Assembly: GCA_026315105.1 (NCBI GenBank)
Contig: CM048750.1
Location: forward strand, 263,925,151 to 263,989,150
Source: Locusta migratoria
Lineage: Eukaryota; Arthropoda; Insecta; Orthoptera; Acrididae
Length of the DNA stretch: 64,000 bases
Direction: 5' to 3'
Shown here: positions 21,316 through 32,249 of the stretch, piece by piece
How positions within the stretch are numbered: position 1 is the stretch's first letter
Layout: each line of letters opens with the position of its first letter
Notes under the pieces: model-generated
What the model was told of the DNA's origin: nothing
Seen by the model: the letters and a program-made list of their open reading frames with translations, nothing else
Databases searched by the model: none
Made by a program: the position numbers and the translations under genes

Positions 21316-24116
21316 AGAGCTTCGGGGAAATAGAAAATGGGCAATCTCAAAGGGTGCAGGTGGATGACAGGAGAAATATAGATCCGGAAACTATCGGTAT
21401 AACAGTTGTAAATTGTCGTAGCTGTGTCGGGAAAGTACCAGAACTGCAAGCGTTAATAGAAAGCACCGAAACACATATCATTATAGGCAGCGAAAGTTGT
21501 CTCAAGCCGGAAATAAGTTCAGAAGAAGTATTTGCAAAAGATCTATCGGTGTTCAGAAAGGATAGATTAAACAAAATAGGTGGGGGCGTGTTTGTCGCCG
21601 TCAAAAGCAGTATTTCATGTAGCGAAGTTGAAGTTGATAGTTCCTGCGAGATATTATGGGTACAGGTTGTACCCGAAAATCGTAAGAAGTTCATAATCGG
21701 TTCCTTTTACCGGCCTCCCGACTCTGACGATACAATAGCAGAAAGGTTCAAAGAAAACCTGAGTCTAATTACAAAAACGTACCCGACTCACACGATAATA
21801 GTAGGTGGTGATTTTAATTTACCCTCGATCTGTTGGCGAAATTATATTTTCAAATCAGCAGGTAGGCATAAAACATCGTCCGAAATTGTACTCAACGCAT
21901 TCTCTGAGAATTACTTCGAACAATTAGTTCATGAGCCAACTAGAATTGTAAATGGATGTGAAAACACACTTGATTTCTTAGCAACAAATAATCCTGAGCT
22001 CATAACGAGCATCAAAACGGATACAGATATTAGTGAACACAGAGCTGTCGTAGCGAAATTGAATATCGAAAGTCCCAAAGTTACCAAAAATAAACGCAAA
22101 GTATATTTGTTCAGGAAAGCAGATGGAAACAAAATACATTGCTTCTTGAAAGACAGCTTGCACTCGTTTCTAACACTAAACGTAGGTGTAGACCAGATGT
22201 GGCTCAAATTCAAAGAAGTGGTATCGACAGCAATTGACAGTTTTATACCTAATAAATTAATAAAAGAAGGAGGCGATCCCCCTTGGTACACAAAACAGGC
22301 CAGGACATTGTTGCAAAAGCAAAGGAAAAGGCATACTAAATTTAAACGAACACGAAATCCCCAGGATTTGCGATCGTACTCAGAAGCTCGAAATTTAGCG
22401 AGGATTTCAATGCGAGATGCCTACAATATTTATCACAACGAAACTCTTTCTCGTAATTTGAGTGAAAACCCAAAGAGATTTTGATCATACGTTAAATATA
22501 CTCGGGGCAAATCACAAACAATACCTTCACTACGTGATAGTAATGGCGATCCTGCCGATGACAGCGCTACTAAAGCAGAGTTACTAAACTTAGCTTTTAG
22601 AAACTCATTCACCAAAGAAGACGAAACCAATATCCCAGATTTCGAATTACGAACAGATGCCGTAATGAGTAACGTAGAAGTAGATATCATCGGAGTAGTG
22701 CAGCAACTAAAATCACTTAAAAAGAACAAGTCTTCTGGTCCGGATTGTATACCCATTAGATTTCTATCTGATTATGCTGAAGCGATAGCTCCTTACTTAA
22801 CAGTCATATACAACCGCTCTCTCATAGAAGGATCTGTACCAAAAAATTGGAAAGTTGCACAGGTCACACCTATATTCAAGAAAGGCAGTAGGAGTAACCC
22901 ACTAAACTACAGGCCTATTTCATTGACGTCAATTTGCAGCAGGGTTTTAGAACATATCCTGTATTCAAATATTATGAATTATCTCGAACAGAACGATCTA
23001 TTGACCCAAGGTCAACACGGATTTAGAAAATATCGTTCATGCGAAACAAAACTAGCTCTTTATTCACACGAAGTGATGGGTGCTATCGACAAGGGTTCGC
23101 AAATCGATTCCGTATTTCTTGATTTCCAGAAAGCTTTTGACACCGTACCTCACAAACGGCTTTTAATCAAATTGCGTGGTTATGGTATATCGCCCCAAAT
23201 TTGCGATTGGATAGGGGATTTCTTGTCAGAGAGGACACAGTTCGTAGTAATCGATGGTAAGGCATCGACTAAAACAGAGGTGATATCGGGCGTTCCACAG
23301 GGTAGTGTTATTGGTCCTCTGCTATTCCTTATTTACATAAACGATTTAGGGGAAAATCTAAGTAGCTCTGTTAGATTGTTTGCAGATGACGCCGTCATTT
23401 ACCGTCTAGTTAAATCATCTGAAGATCAAAACCAACTGCAGAACGATCTGAATAAGATATCAGTATGGTGTAAAAATTGGCAATTGACTCTAAATAATGA
23501 GAAGTGTGAAGTCGTCCACATGAGTACGAAAAGAAATCCGTTAAACTTTGTTTACAACATAAATCAATCAAATTTGAAGGCCGTAAACTCCAAAAAATAC
23601 CTAGGAATTACTATTACTTCAGACCTAAACTGGAAAGAACACGTAGATAATATCGTGGGAAAGGCGAACCAGAGACTGCGTTTTATTGGCAGAACCCTTA
23701 AAAGATGCAACAGAACTACTAAAAAAACTGCATACACTGCGCTTGTCCGTCCATTTTTGGAGTATTGCAGCCCAGTGTGGACTCCTTATCAGGTGGGTTT
23801 GACGGAGGACATCGAAAGAGTCCAAAGAAGGGCAGCTCGTTTCGTATTGTCACGATACACGGGAGACAGCGTTACGGAAATGATACAGGATCTGGGATGG
23901 GAATCATTACAACAACGGCGCTTATCGCTGCGGCGTGGGCTACTTGCGAAACTCCAATCGCCAACATTCTCCTCCGAATGCGAAAATATATTGTTGACTC
24001 CCACTTACATAGGTAGAAATGATCATCAGAATAAAATACGAGAAATCAGAGCTCGAACAGAGAGATTCAGGTGTTCTTTCTTTCCGCGCGCTATTCGAGA
24101 ATGGAATGGGAGATAA
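21285..24116 (+). pseudogene. CR1 ORF2: endonuclease-reverse transcriptase, one in-frame stop
   Basis: One continuous frame of 943 codons is broken only by a TGA at codon 400 (22482-22484), in a context where the family normally has tryptophan. The N-terminal part is an APE-type endonuclease: GSFYRPP, VGGDFNLPSICW (D at about 176), and S-E-H at 250-252, where the family expects S-D-H. The RT has KNKSSGPDCIPIRFLSD, NPLNYRPISLTSI, GVPQGSVIGPLLFLIYINDL (from 669) and LFADDAVIYRL (F-A-D-D at 699-702). The C-terminus has VQRRAARFVLSRY and SFFPRAIREWNGR. Role: nicks target DNA and copies LINE RNA at the nick. The stop and the endonuclease change suggest a recently dead copy. Confidence 0.88.
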
Positions 24117-24378
24117 ATAGTATAATTGTGGTTCGATGAACCCTCTGCCAGGCACTTAAATGTGATTTGCAGAGTATCCCATGTAGATGTAGTGTGTTTC
24201 ACTAGCTGCAATATCTTCACTGAAGGCAGCTGGTGGAATTACAATAACTGTATACGGAACCCCTTGCACTTCCACGACCAATGGATGTAGCACACGTTAA
24301 CGATTTTAACACGAAATTGTGTGCTGAAATGAACAGCACACCAGTTGTTTGCAGTCTGGGTACACACTTACAAGTATT

Positions 24379-25153
24379 CCTAAGGAACTGTCACTCTCCA
24401 ATTTTTCTGAAATTTGGATATGTTGTAATACATGAAAAACTAAAGTACACGTAAGATATTTAAGAGGTGAAACGGTCCCTCCAATAAGGGGGCTGAAATG
24501 AAAAAACAATTACATTAAATTAGAAATATTGAAGCAATTTTAATGATTTTTGTTATGAAAGTATTTTTTATACAAGAGGAAAATCAGCGTAGGTATATTG
24601 TTCTGACGCTCCCGAATCAAGCAGCGGGAAGAGATGTAAATCTGACCGTACGACCTCCACGCACTACATCATGGGCTGTGCTAACGCCAGCGGTCAAAAT
24701 TAATAAACATTTTATCACTTATATTCGCTATTATTTCTAAAGTAGATTTTCCAGTACTTTGAAACTCGGATGTCGAGATATAGTCTATTCAAGCATTTTT
24801 TAAAGAAATAAAAGATTTCAAAAATATAGATTGACAAGCTGTTTCAAGGGCAATCAAAAGTAATTATTGTAGCAAAATATTGGTCTCTTTCGGGGTAGTT
24901 GATCCTCTTACTTGCACTCCCCCTCCAATATACCTAGGCCAATTTTCGTCTTTCATCAAACGATATTTTCATAACAAAAATCATTAAAATAGCTTCACTA
25001 ATCTGTAAGTTATCGCAATTTTTCCATTTTGGTGAGACGTTTCACCCTTTAAATATGTTTTACCGCCGCTACAAACAATACGTGTCCCTTAGATTTTCAT
25101 GTATTATAACACATCCAAATTTCAGAAAAATCGGAGAGTAGCACTTCCTAGGT
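24379..25153. mobile_element. Foldback element with arms of about 225 bp
   Basis: 24379-24600 matches the reverse complement of 24927-25153 at moderate identity. Shared blocks include TTTTTCTGAAATTTGGAT, AATACATGAAAA, TTTTAATGATTTTTGTTATG and TAGGTATATTG. The centre is about 325 bp and non-coding. A hairpin-type DNA transposon or an inverted pair of copies are both possible. Confidence 0.65.
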
Positions 25154-26094
25154 TTAATTGTTAGGAAAAATAGATTAACGGAGATTTCCCCGGAGAAATC
25201 ATCATAAGTAATACAGAGTCAGATCAGAAAGTTCTAAAATTCGTTAATTAAGAAAATAACAACAGTATTAATAAAGTATTTAGCCTGTATCGGACAACAT
25301 TACATCGTGTACAATAAATTACAAAAAGTTAGGCAGGCGGTTCTACCTTAACCACTGCGATCGTACTCTACGGAGGCTTTGTTATTAAGAATTTACAGAC
25401 TGTAGTCCCGGTATATACCATCGTAGGATACTACAAAGTGAATATTGATGTTGTACTCACAAACTGTCTTTACGCTTAGATCCATGACATCTCGCCTCAC
25501 CTGCAACAGAAAACATAAAGCTCAAGTCAGTTACACGAGACAGAAAATCACACAATATGCAATAACAAGCGGAAAATCATAAACACGAATTAGTTCTTTA
25601 CTACTGGAAACAATCCTGACCAGTGAAAGGTTACCGTACGTCCCGAAATACGAAGAACTTCGGATATTTCACTCTTTGTCTCGGTTTCCCAAAAATATAA
25701 TAACTTTCTGTTACAAGGTTGTTGTATTTTCACTCCTCTATCAGCTCGTAATACGGGAGTCAAAACAAAAAATTGTGTAAAGTTGCAAGAGTGCTCATCT
25801 ACGTCACCGGGATCAGCGTAAAAAGGTAAAAATACGGATCATGTTTTTTCATCAGCTGTCCATTTCTTCCCCCAAGGAAACGCATATTAACACTAGAAGT
25901 ACCAAACATTTTCGTTCCCCTAGTTGTAAATTTGGGTCATTTTTGACCCACAGTAGCATAATACTACATTATTGGTATTTTGCTGGTGTTTTGAGTTTCA
26001 CCACGCTAGTATTACATCCAAGAAGATTCTTGAGCGCAAGAAAATATTTAATTTGCTCTCTAACGTGCATATTTACGGCCAAAAAATTTTATTA
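25154..26094. other. Intergenic AT-rich DNA, nothing recognised
   Basis: Short frames only; no TIR, tRNA-like sequence or repeat copy was recognised. Confidence 0.4.
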
Positions 26095-26280
26095 TGTTTG
26101 TGAAGCTTATGAGACTTAGCTGTGGGGTCAGCAGTCCCTAAACATACAAACTACTTACGAACTAGCTAATGCTAAGGACGGCACAAATATCCATGCTCGA
26201 GGGGGGATTCGAACCCCCGATCGTCGTGGCCGTGCAGAACGTGACTGGCGCGCCGCAGACCGCTCGGCCACCGCGGCTGG
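26095..26280 (-). mobile_element. SINE, type A-like head
   Basis: Tail at 26095, B box GATTCGAACCC near 26206, head to GGCCACCGCGGCTGG at 26280. The head contains GCCGAGCGGTCTGCGGCGCG, a variant of type A. It interrupts a minus-strand Jockey-like LINE. No clear target duplication. Confidence 0.8.
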
Positions 26281-27010
26281 CGAACCGCCCGTTTCTGAGC
26301 CGAAAATATACTTTTAGTATCAGTAAAAAAATAATGCCGTACGTCATAGGCGAATGAAAATAAGCGTAATAGACTACTTTTAGTGTCGAAAAATCAGCTA
26401 TTTCAGATATTGTTCTAATGGTAAATAAAGGAGAATTTAGTTATTAAAAAAAAATGTTCAAATGTTTGTAAGGCTTATGGGACTTAACTACGGGGTCATC
26501 AGTCCCTAAACTTACAAACTACTTATGAACTACTTACGAACTAGGACGGCACAAATATCCTTGCCCGAGGGGGGATTCGAACCCCCGACCGTAGTGGCCG
26601 TGCAGACCGTGACTGAAGCGCCTCAGTCCTCTCGGCCACCGCGGCCGGCAATTTAGTTTTTGAACGAGATCTTGAACATGGGGTTTCCACAGCTTACTGT
26701 CTATCTGAACACGTAGACATATGAACTGTTCAGTCGCAATTCTCACATGGCCATTATGTATAATATGAATGTCAGCTGTCGTTAAATTATGCGTTAGAAA
26801 TTGTAAAACCAGAGTTTTACTATCATTTAACATCAATTTGTTTCTACAAGCCATGAACTTATCTCTTGAACTGCATTATTTGATATTGTGTCAAAATTAT
26901 AATCAACATTATTCACTGTAAAATGTAAACTTTCACGCACGGAAAGTTCAATATTACTGAAAAATTTTGCCCATACACACAGACCGTTATCTACACCGGG
27001 ATTCAAACCA
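26281..27010 (-). mobile_element. Jockey-like LINE RT fragment, split by a SINE
   Basis: Reading leftwards on the minus strand, codons from 27010 give SSWLVETN, NKLMLNDSKT, an F-x-G-V-like RT thumb (CLRVQIDSKLWKPHVQDLV), then KLN. Beyond the SINE at 26443-26649 the same protein continues as TIRTISEIADFSTLK and YYAYFHSPMTYGIIF. This is the RT C-terminal part of a Jockey-type LINE. It ends near 26290, where a second SINE lies. Frames are broken, so it is a relic. Confidence 0.65.
26443..26649 (-). mobile_element. SINE, type A head, complete
   Basis: Starts with an A-rich stretch and GTTCAAATGTTTG tail complement, ends CCACCGCGGCCGGC. A 9-bp target duplication AATTTAGTT lies at 26434-26442 and 26650-26658. 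It sits inside the Jockey-like LINE. Confidence 0.9.
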
Positions 27011-27094
27011 CCACCCACAGCAAAAGCGGGGTATTATAAAGACGTTGGCGGACAGAGCAAAAACATCCGCGAACCGGAATTACTCGACGAGGAA

Positions 27095-27532
27095 TTGAAA
27101 CACCTGTGTAATACTTTACTTAAGAATGGCTATTCGTCCACAGAGATAAGGAGAGCGTTGAGACTGACACGTAGAATTAAAAACGATGGAAAGGTTCCTG
27201 TGAAATCTAAAGTTTTCCTGCCTTTTATTAAGGACGTCACAGATAGCATCGATAAAATTATGACGAAACGGAATGTTGCCGTTATTTACAAACCTACTCT
27301 GAAGATACAGGATCACCTGAAATCGATGAAGGATGTAGGCAAACCTCTGGAAAAAGTGGGAATTTTTAGGATTTCGTGTAGCTATGGAGACGTATACATG
27401 GGTACCACAAAAAGAATAATCAAAAAACTGAACGTGTTTTTCAACCAGGGGACCACCTTATTCAATTTGATAAGACTCAGGTTTTACCAGCCACAAATGG
27501 ATAGCACGAGAGACTGTACAGAGAGGCTATAG
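27095..27532 (+). pseudogene. Penelope-like RT C-terminus and GIY-YIG endonuclease, degraded
   Basis: Codons 1-75 (KHLCNTLLKNGYSSTEIRRA; LPFIKDVTDSIDKIMTKRNV; VIYKPTLKIQDHLKSMKDV) match the region after the RT core in Penelope-like proteins. Then GIFRISCSYGDVYMGTTKR is the GIY-YIG nuclease motif, with YIG altered to YMG. After this the frame diverges; the conserved KSAVAEH helix is not found in frame, although EEGVKLNEIW-like codons appear near 27568-27595. In the intact family this nuclease makes the target nick. This copy is inactive. Confidence 0.7.
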
Positions 27533-27745
27533 AAATTGTAAAACACCCAAATAATTTCAATAGGATGGAGGAGGGCGTGAAACTAAATGAAATCTGGATT
27601 CAGGTGTTGAAGAAGAAATGTAAGTCTTCCACCATGGGACGATATTAACGGACGACGGCAATCGGCAAGGACGTCACACCTCTGCACGTGAGCAATCAGC
27701 AGCGAGCCAGGGTGTGCATCGGACATACAAAAGTGCCACGATCCC

Positions 27746-27783
27746 CCTTGAAAATGTTGTCCGCAGTTGGGGACGAAAAGTTG
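27746..27783 (+). ncRNA. Hammerhead-like motif in Penelope terminus
   Basis: CCTTGAAAATG, then GTCC with loop GCAGTTG and GGGAC, then GAAA. It aligns base for base with the motif at 52757-52793 but has a weaker helix and core. Confidence 0.35.
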
Positions 27784-27959
27784 TGTTTGAATAATAAATC
27801 CATATGACCACGGCATAATAGCCCGGAAATGTTTAGTAATATTAACATTCTTCACTACTAAGCTGGTATCAACAGCAAAATAATAATAATAATAATGATC
27901 TAAATAATCAAAAATTAAGTAATAAGAGTGTCTGAAACTCTAAGGAAAAAAAGAAAAAT

Positions 27960-28035
27960 TAGGTAGTGGCGGGTTTCAAACCATCGACCTTTAGCGTCAT
28001 ATTCCAACGCCCTGCCCACTACGCTACGGCTATCA
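27960..28035 (-). repeat. tRNA-like sequence, probably a SINE head
   Basis: The minus strand reads CCGTAGCGTAGTGGGCAGGG (A-box-like) and GGTCGATGGTTTGAAACCCG (B-box-like). Predicted anticodon loop GGAATAT lacks U33. No SINE body was recognised beyond it. Confidence 0.45.
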
Positions 28036-28266
28036 ATCAAAAGCTTAGTCCCTTAATCTCATATTATTGTCGGCCGTTGTTAACTGATGCTAATATGGCA
28101 TTTGTAGACACTAGATTATCATTTACCGTACTAAGAACGACACGTTTTTGTTAATTCTTCAGTGCGCCATTGCTTTGAAATGACATCGTGTAAGTTACAA
28201 TAAGAAAATCATCAAATACGCAACGCAAGATGGCGTATGCCAGAGAGAATTCTGGGCGAGGACTGT

Positions 28267-28459
28267 TCAAATATGTTCAAATGTTTGTTAAGCTTATGGG
28301 ACTTAACTACGGGATCATCAGTCCCTAAACTTACAAACTACTTATGATAATAAAGACGGCACAAATATCCATGCCCGAGGGCGGATTCGAACCTCCGACC
28401 GTAGTGACCGTGCAGACCGTGACTTAAGGGCCTCAGTCTCCTCGGCCATCGCGGCCGGC
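28267..28459 (-). mobile_element. SINE, type A head
   Basis: Complete but diverged; body has a small deletion near 28347. Target duplication GGCGAGGA(C/A)TGT, 12 bp with one mismatch, at 28255-28266 and 28460-28471. Confidence 0.85.
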
Positions 28460-28528
28460 GGCGAGGAATGTCACGTGACCATCTCCGAACGGCTGGTTTT
28501 CGTTAATTCAATGGAGAGTGTCAAAACT

Positions 28529-29010
28529 CCGTTATTTTTGCAAATATGTCTCAAACGATACGAGATATGAAAAAAACAAAAGGCAGCTAAGTTGTAGAGA
28601 ATTTTCTTCTCTACCAATCAGGTTACTCAATTTTCGTGTCAGATGAGCGGTTCGTTTGCAATTACAATTATATTACAAACGGCTTTTTTTTGGTATTACT
28701 ACCGTATTTTTTGTCCGAAAAATTTGAAAAAGGGAGATTCTGGTCTCTGGCGGCCTACAATCATGTCTGTAAAATTTGGTGCTGATCGGTTGAACGGTTC
28801 GTCTTAAAAACAGGGAACACGTTACGGACAGACAGACGTCCCAAAATCGCCGTTATTTTTGCAAATATCTTTGAAACGCTACGAGATATGAAAAACACAT
28901 AAGAAAGCAAAGATGTAGAGAATTTTCTGCTCTACAAATTCGGTTATCCAATTTTCGTGTCATGTGAATAGTTAAGCCGTTATTTTCATTTAAATTTGGA
29001 GCTGTCAAAA
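28529..29010. repeat. Diverged direct repeat, period about 322 bp
   Basis: CCGTTATTTTTGCAAATAT, ACGAGATATGAAAAA, TAGAGAATTTTCT and CCAATTTTCGTGTCA-type blocks occur at 28529-28660 and again at 28851-28980. Non-coding. Two units of an unidentified dispersed or satellite-like repeat. Confidence 0.55.
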
Positions 29011-29069
29011 GACGATCGCAAAGGCCCACTTTTAGTGTTACTACCGTTACCAAAGTGGACCAATATATT

Positions 29070-29200
29070 ACAATCACCTGTTATACTCGAAGGCATATCA
29101 TTTTATAAACAAGAAACAGCAGTGGTCCCAAAACAGACCCCTGGGGCACCCCACATTTAACTGTGCCCCATTGTGATTGTACGTCCTAGCCATGTTCAAC
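29070..29200 (-). pseudogene. Short reverse transcriptase fragment (motif B)
   Basis: On the minus strand, GTGGGGTGCCCCAGGGGTCT followed by GGACCACTGCTGTTTCTTGT encodes a G-V-P-Q-G-S-V-L-G-P-L-L-F-L-like stretch with changes. This is the RT motif shared by CR1 and Jockey LINEs. Only about 40 codons are recognisable. Confidence 0.55.
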
Positions 29201-29870
29201 ACTGTGGAGAACTGTGACTCGATCGACAACAACTCGGGGAGTTTCTGCCTGGCACTGTGTTGTGAATGGATTGTCCAAGCTGACCACAGTCGCCGTGCGT
29301 ATTCGCACAGTTCACCGTCGCGTCGGCGAGGTGTCGATGCTGTCCCCCTATGCGTGCAACACTCACGGCGGTCGCAGCTCCTGGGTAGTGTGTCAAGGCC
29401 ACAGTATGTGCTGGCCCATAGCTCTGCGGGCGTCGTCGTTTGCCAGGATCCGTTCGCAGGCTTAGCAGCGCCCCTGGGAAGCCGAACGCGGGCCCCGGGA
29501 GCGGGGGTGGTGAATTTTTCATGCGGCTGACTCTCCAGCCACGGCGAAACACCAGGCGCGGTGCGCTCGGGCCGGGATTAAGGTCCCTACACATGCCCCG
29601 ACTTATCGTACGACCAACAAGATGTCCGACGTACCAACTAAATGGTAGCAGCCTACACACGTTCCGAGCAACTTCACGCAGCGCCCCCCCTGTTCTGGTG
29701 TCTGTTCGTCGAACTGTTTTTGTTTTCGCGTGTTCGCAGTGCAGACGACCTCAGGCATGGAAGTTGGTCGGGAAGCGCTACACACGGTACAATTTGTCGA
29801 GTAAAGTGATGGGGGAATCGGAGATCGGATGGTCAGACACAACCAACCGGCCGACAAGGGAAGTTGGTCA
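29201..29870. other. GC-rich segment of unknown identity
   Basis: It is more GC-rich than its surroundings and has overlapping frames on both strands (for example 29440-29877 + and 29196-29660 -). None has a domain I recognise. It abuts the end of the L1/Tx1-like LINE and could be part of an unrecognised transposon or a stray promoter-type region. Confidence 0.35.
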
Positions 29871-30074
29871 CATGTGACATAATGTTTTTAGCTATTGTCG
29901 AAGGAATTGGAAAAACCTGCGCCATGTAATATGCTTTGGACAGTACATGTATGTTGATGAACTTAACCCTATCGAACTGGTTCAGTCTTCGGGGGTGGTT
30001 GTCGATCAGCGCTCCAGTAATTCTTTGTGCAACCTGGCGCCAGTTGGCTGCCATCATTTGTAAGGAGGACGGCT

Positions 30075-30500
30075 TTAATATCGTTCCAAGAGCCTTGTGT
30101 TCTGCAACTGCCGTTGCACCAAATCTCTTAAATTCAAAAAATTACTTTTCCTTACATTAATTATTGCCCCAGCAGCATCACAATACTCCTGAAGAATAAT
30201 CGTTAGTTTATTAACGTCATCCTCATTTCTGACTACAACTCCTATATCGTCGGCATAAGCCGCTGTTACTGTCTTCACTCCAGATAAAGTGATCCCCGAC
30301 AGATTTGCACTTAAATTCAATATCAGCGACTCAAGCGATATCACAAATAATAACATAGACAAAGGGCCCCCCTGGGGAACGCCTCTGTTAATGTTAAAAG
30401 GTTTGGTGACTTGTGAGTTTACTGATAATTTCGCTCTAATTTCCACGGCTAGATTTCGTATTAGTCCAGTCACATTTTGGGAAACCCCCATTCGTCTCAT
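30075..30500 (-). pseudogene. L1/Tx1-like RT, palm and thumb region
   Basis: INRGVPQGGPLSMLLFVISL is RT motif B; VTAAYADDIGVVVRNEDDV holds the catalytic A-Y-A-D-D. The piece then reads through GAIINVRKSNFLNL, a typical L1-clade thumb. It follows out of frame from the 30509-30715 piece (QTCAYGRSILQTAALYRDII and RFVDFSRP, where an F-D-x-x-K-A-F-like motif A would be). Cut off by a stop at about 30075. Confidence 0.75.
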
Positions 30501-30759
30501 TGTCTCTATCAGGTATCTGTGATTGACCAGATCGAAGGCCTTGAAAAGTCAACAAAACGCAAACCACATTTTATGTTAGTGGTATCCGCCAAGGCAATGA
30601 TATCACGATACAGCGCAGCCGTTTGTAATATAGAGCGCCCATAAGCACATGTTTGCTGTTTGCAGATTATTTTTTCAGTGAGCGGCAAAAGTTTCTTCTT
30701 AACAGCACGAGCCACAATCTTATAAACCGAGTTAAGAAGTGAAATCGGCCGAAGATTCG

Positions 30760-31935
30760 TTAACTTTTTACAACCCCTGATTTTTGGGATGCCCCTTGAA
30801 GAACTTCGTTCACCATTTGTTCACCTATTATGTTCCAGTACTTTTTCCAAAATTCAACTGGAAGCCCGTCACGTCCAGGTGATTTGTTAAGTGGGGAACT
30901 GCAGACGATCTCAAAAACTTCTTCACTACTAAGTGCAGAAGAAATGTTTTCACATTCTTCTCTTGTAACTTGTGCTTGTAAGTGAGCATAAAGTTGGTCA
31001 TAGCTATCTTCGTTCGTAGGACTGGGAGTGTACGTCCTTTGATAGTAATTGTATATTTCCGTTACTATATCTCTCTGATTAGACAGTGTTGTGCCGTCTT
31101 CTAATTTGATTTCATCGATAAAAGTCCGTCCCCTATTTCTCTCGTGTTTCACAAGATGGTAGAGAGCCACCGTTTCATCTTCTGCAACAGATTTCACTTT
31201 TGATTTTACTTTGAGGCCGTCTAATTGCTGTCTTTTAATAGAAAATAATTTCGCTTTAATCTTCCTAATTTCCGTTATTCGGGTTGATGTGTGATCCGCC
31301 CGGTCACACAGTTCTCTTAAAACAGAATAATAGAATTCCATCGTTTTTCTAATTTCCTCAGCTCTATGAAAACCGAAATGTATTAACACTTTTCGAAGTT
31401 TAGGTTTCGCCTTGTATGTCCACCACTGTATGGTGCTGGGAAAAGTAGTTATAGTGCGTAGACACTGTTCCCATTCTCGACACATAGCCTCCTCTAGATC
31501 CGATTCAGTTAAGAGTGAAACATTTAAATGCCACTGATTTTTAAACCAGCGCGTAGGTTGCTGTTGTAAATTGATACACGTTATGACACTACTGTGATCG
31601 GAGAAGAAAGTAGGCACAGTTTCTACTTTTAATAAACTGTGCTCCAATACGTCAGATATGTAAATTCTTTCTATTCTACTACAGGAATTATCAGTAATAT
31701 ATGTAAAACGGACAAGTGTTGGATACATTACTCCCAAACAGTCCTTAAGCTTAATATCAGAGATCAAACGGTTTAACTCACTTGAGTAGTTAAAATTGGG
31801 AGACTGATCTTTACGGGACAAAACACAATTAAAATCCCCTCCTATTAAAAGCCGACAAGGATTCCCCCTTAGTAGATAGATGCACCACACCAAGTCTCCA
31901 GTACCTCTCAGCTCCATTTGGACCCATTTCTGCAT
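30760..31935 (-). pseudogene. L1/Tx1-like endonuclease (C-terminal half) and RT start
   Basis: Of 391 codons, the first 100 are the end of an APE-type endonuclease: LLIGGDFNCVLSRKDQSPNF, YITDNSCSRIERIYIS, TVPTFFSDHSSVIT (S-D-H catalytic triplet intact). A long charged linker follows. Near the end, SPLNKSPGRDGLPVEFWKKY is the RT entry motif of L1-clade elements. The N-terminal endonuclease part is frameshifted into the 31829-32140 frame. The initial methionine is therefore not a genuine start. Confidence 0.8.
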
Positions 31936-32046
31936 ACCTCAACAACGCAGATGGTGTAACGTGCTCCGGCGAAATAACAATAGGAGTATGCCTTATTGAA
32001 TTATAGTCAAATACGACTGTTAAGTCGTGGGATAACACTGATGAGT

Positions 32047-32247
32047 CATTGTGCAAAGATTTTTGAGAAAATTTTGGAAGCATGAATTCAGACAAAATTA
32101 GAAGGAGGGATGAGAGAAGAACAACATGGCTTGAGAACATTAAGGTCCACGGTGAATCTAATTTTTGCTGTAAGGCAACTGCAGGAACAACATTACGAAT
32201 ATGGAATAGATCTACTAATGACCTTCCTGGACATTAAAAAGCGTATG
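32047..32247 (+). mobile_element. LINE RT fragment, + strand
   Basis: Codons CAKIFEKILEA, EEQHGLRTLRSTVNLIFAVR, QLQEQHYEYGIDLLMTFLDI end in a motif-A-like F-L-D-I-K-K. The fragment is cut at 32248, where the RTE-like LINE begins on the other strand. It may be the 5' side of the same copy that appears at 33606-34190. Confidence 0.65.
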
Positions 32248-32249
32248 AT

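Larger units (their letters stand above)
21029..24192 (+). mobile_element. CR1-type LINE, nearly complete ORF2, partial ORF1
   Basis: The element carries the end of ORF1 (to 21315), an overlapping ORF2 (21285-24116) and a 75-bp 3' UTR. The UTR contains CTCTGCCAGGCACTTAAATG and ends in ATGTAGATGTAG, the short repeat tail expected of CR1/L2-like elements. It is the most complete retrotransposon here and the reference for fragments at 4171, 45213, 46219 and 48197. It is 5'-truncated inside ORF1. No target duplication was identified. Confidence 0.88.
27030..27845 (+). mobile_element. Penelope-like retroelement, 3' part
   Basis: It encodes the end of a reverse transcriptase plus a GIY-YIG-like region (27095-27532). 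Next comes a sequence ending in a hammerhead-like motif and GACCACGGCATAATAGCCCG, which matches the terminus of the element at 51262-52855 (GACCACGGCAACGTAGCCCG). Most of the RT and the 5' end are missing. Confidence 0.75.
29870..32096 (-). mobile_element. L1/Tx1-like LINE, degraded
   Basis: Minus-strand frames 30760-31935, 30509-30715, 30075-30500 and 29833-30057 are consecutive pieces of one ORF2: endonuclease C-terminal half, linker, RT and post-RT region. Sequence up to about 32096 continues the endonuclease in another frame. Frameshifts separate the parts. No SINE lies in it. Confidence 0.75.

Noticed and set aside
29196..29877. GC-rich overlapping frames as a host gene or promoter
   Set aside because: Frames overlap on opposite strands, no domain is seen, and the segment abuts LINE sequence; kept only as an unexplained GC-rich segment.
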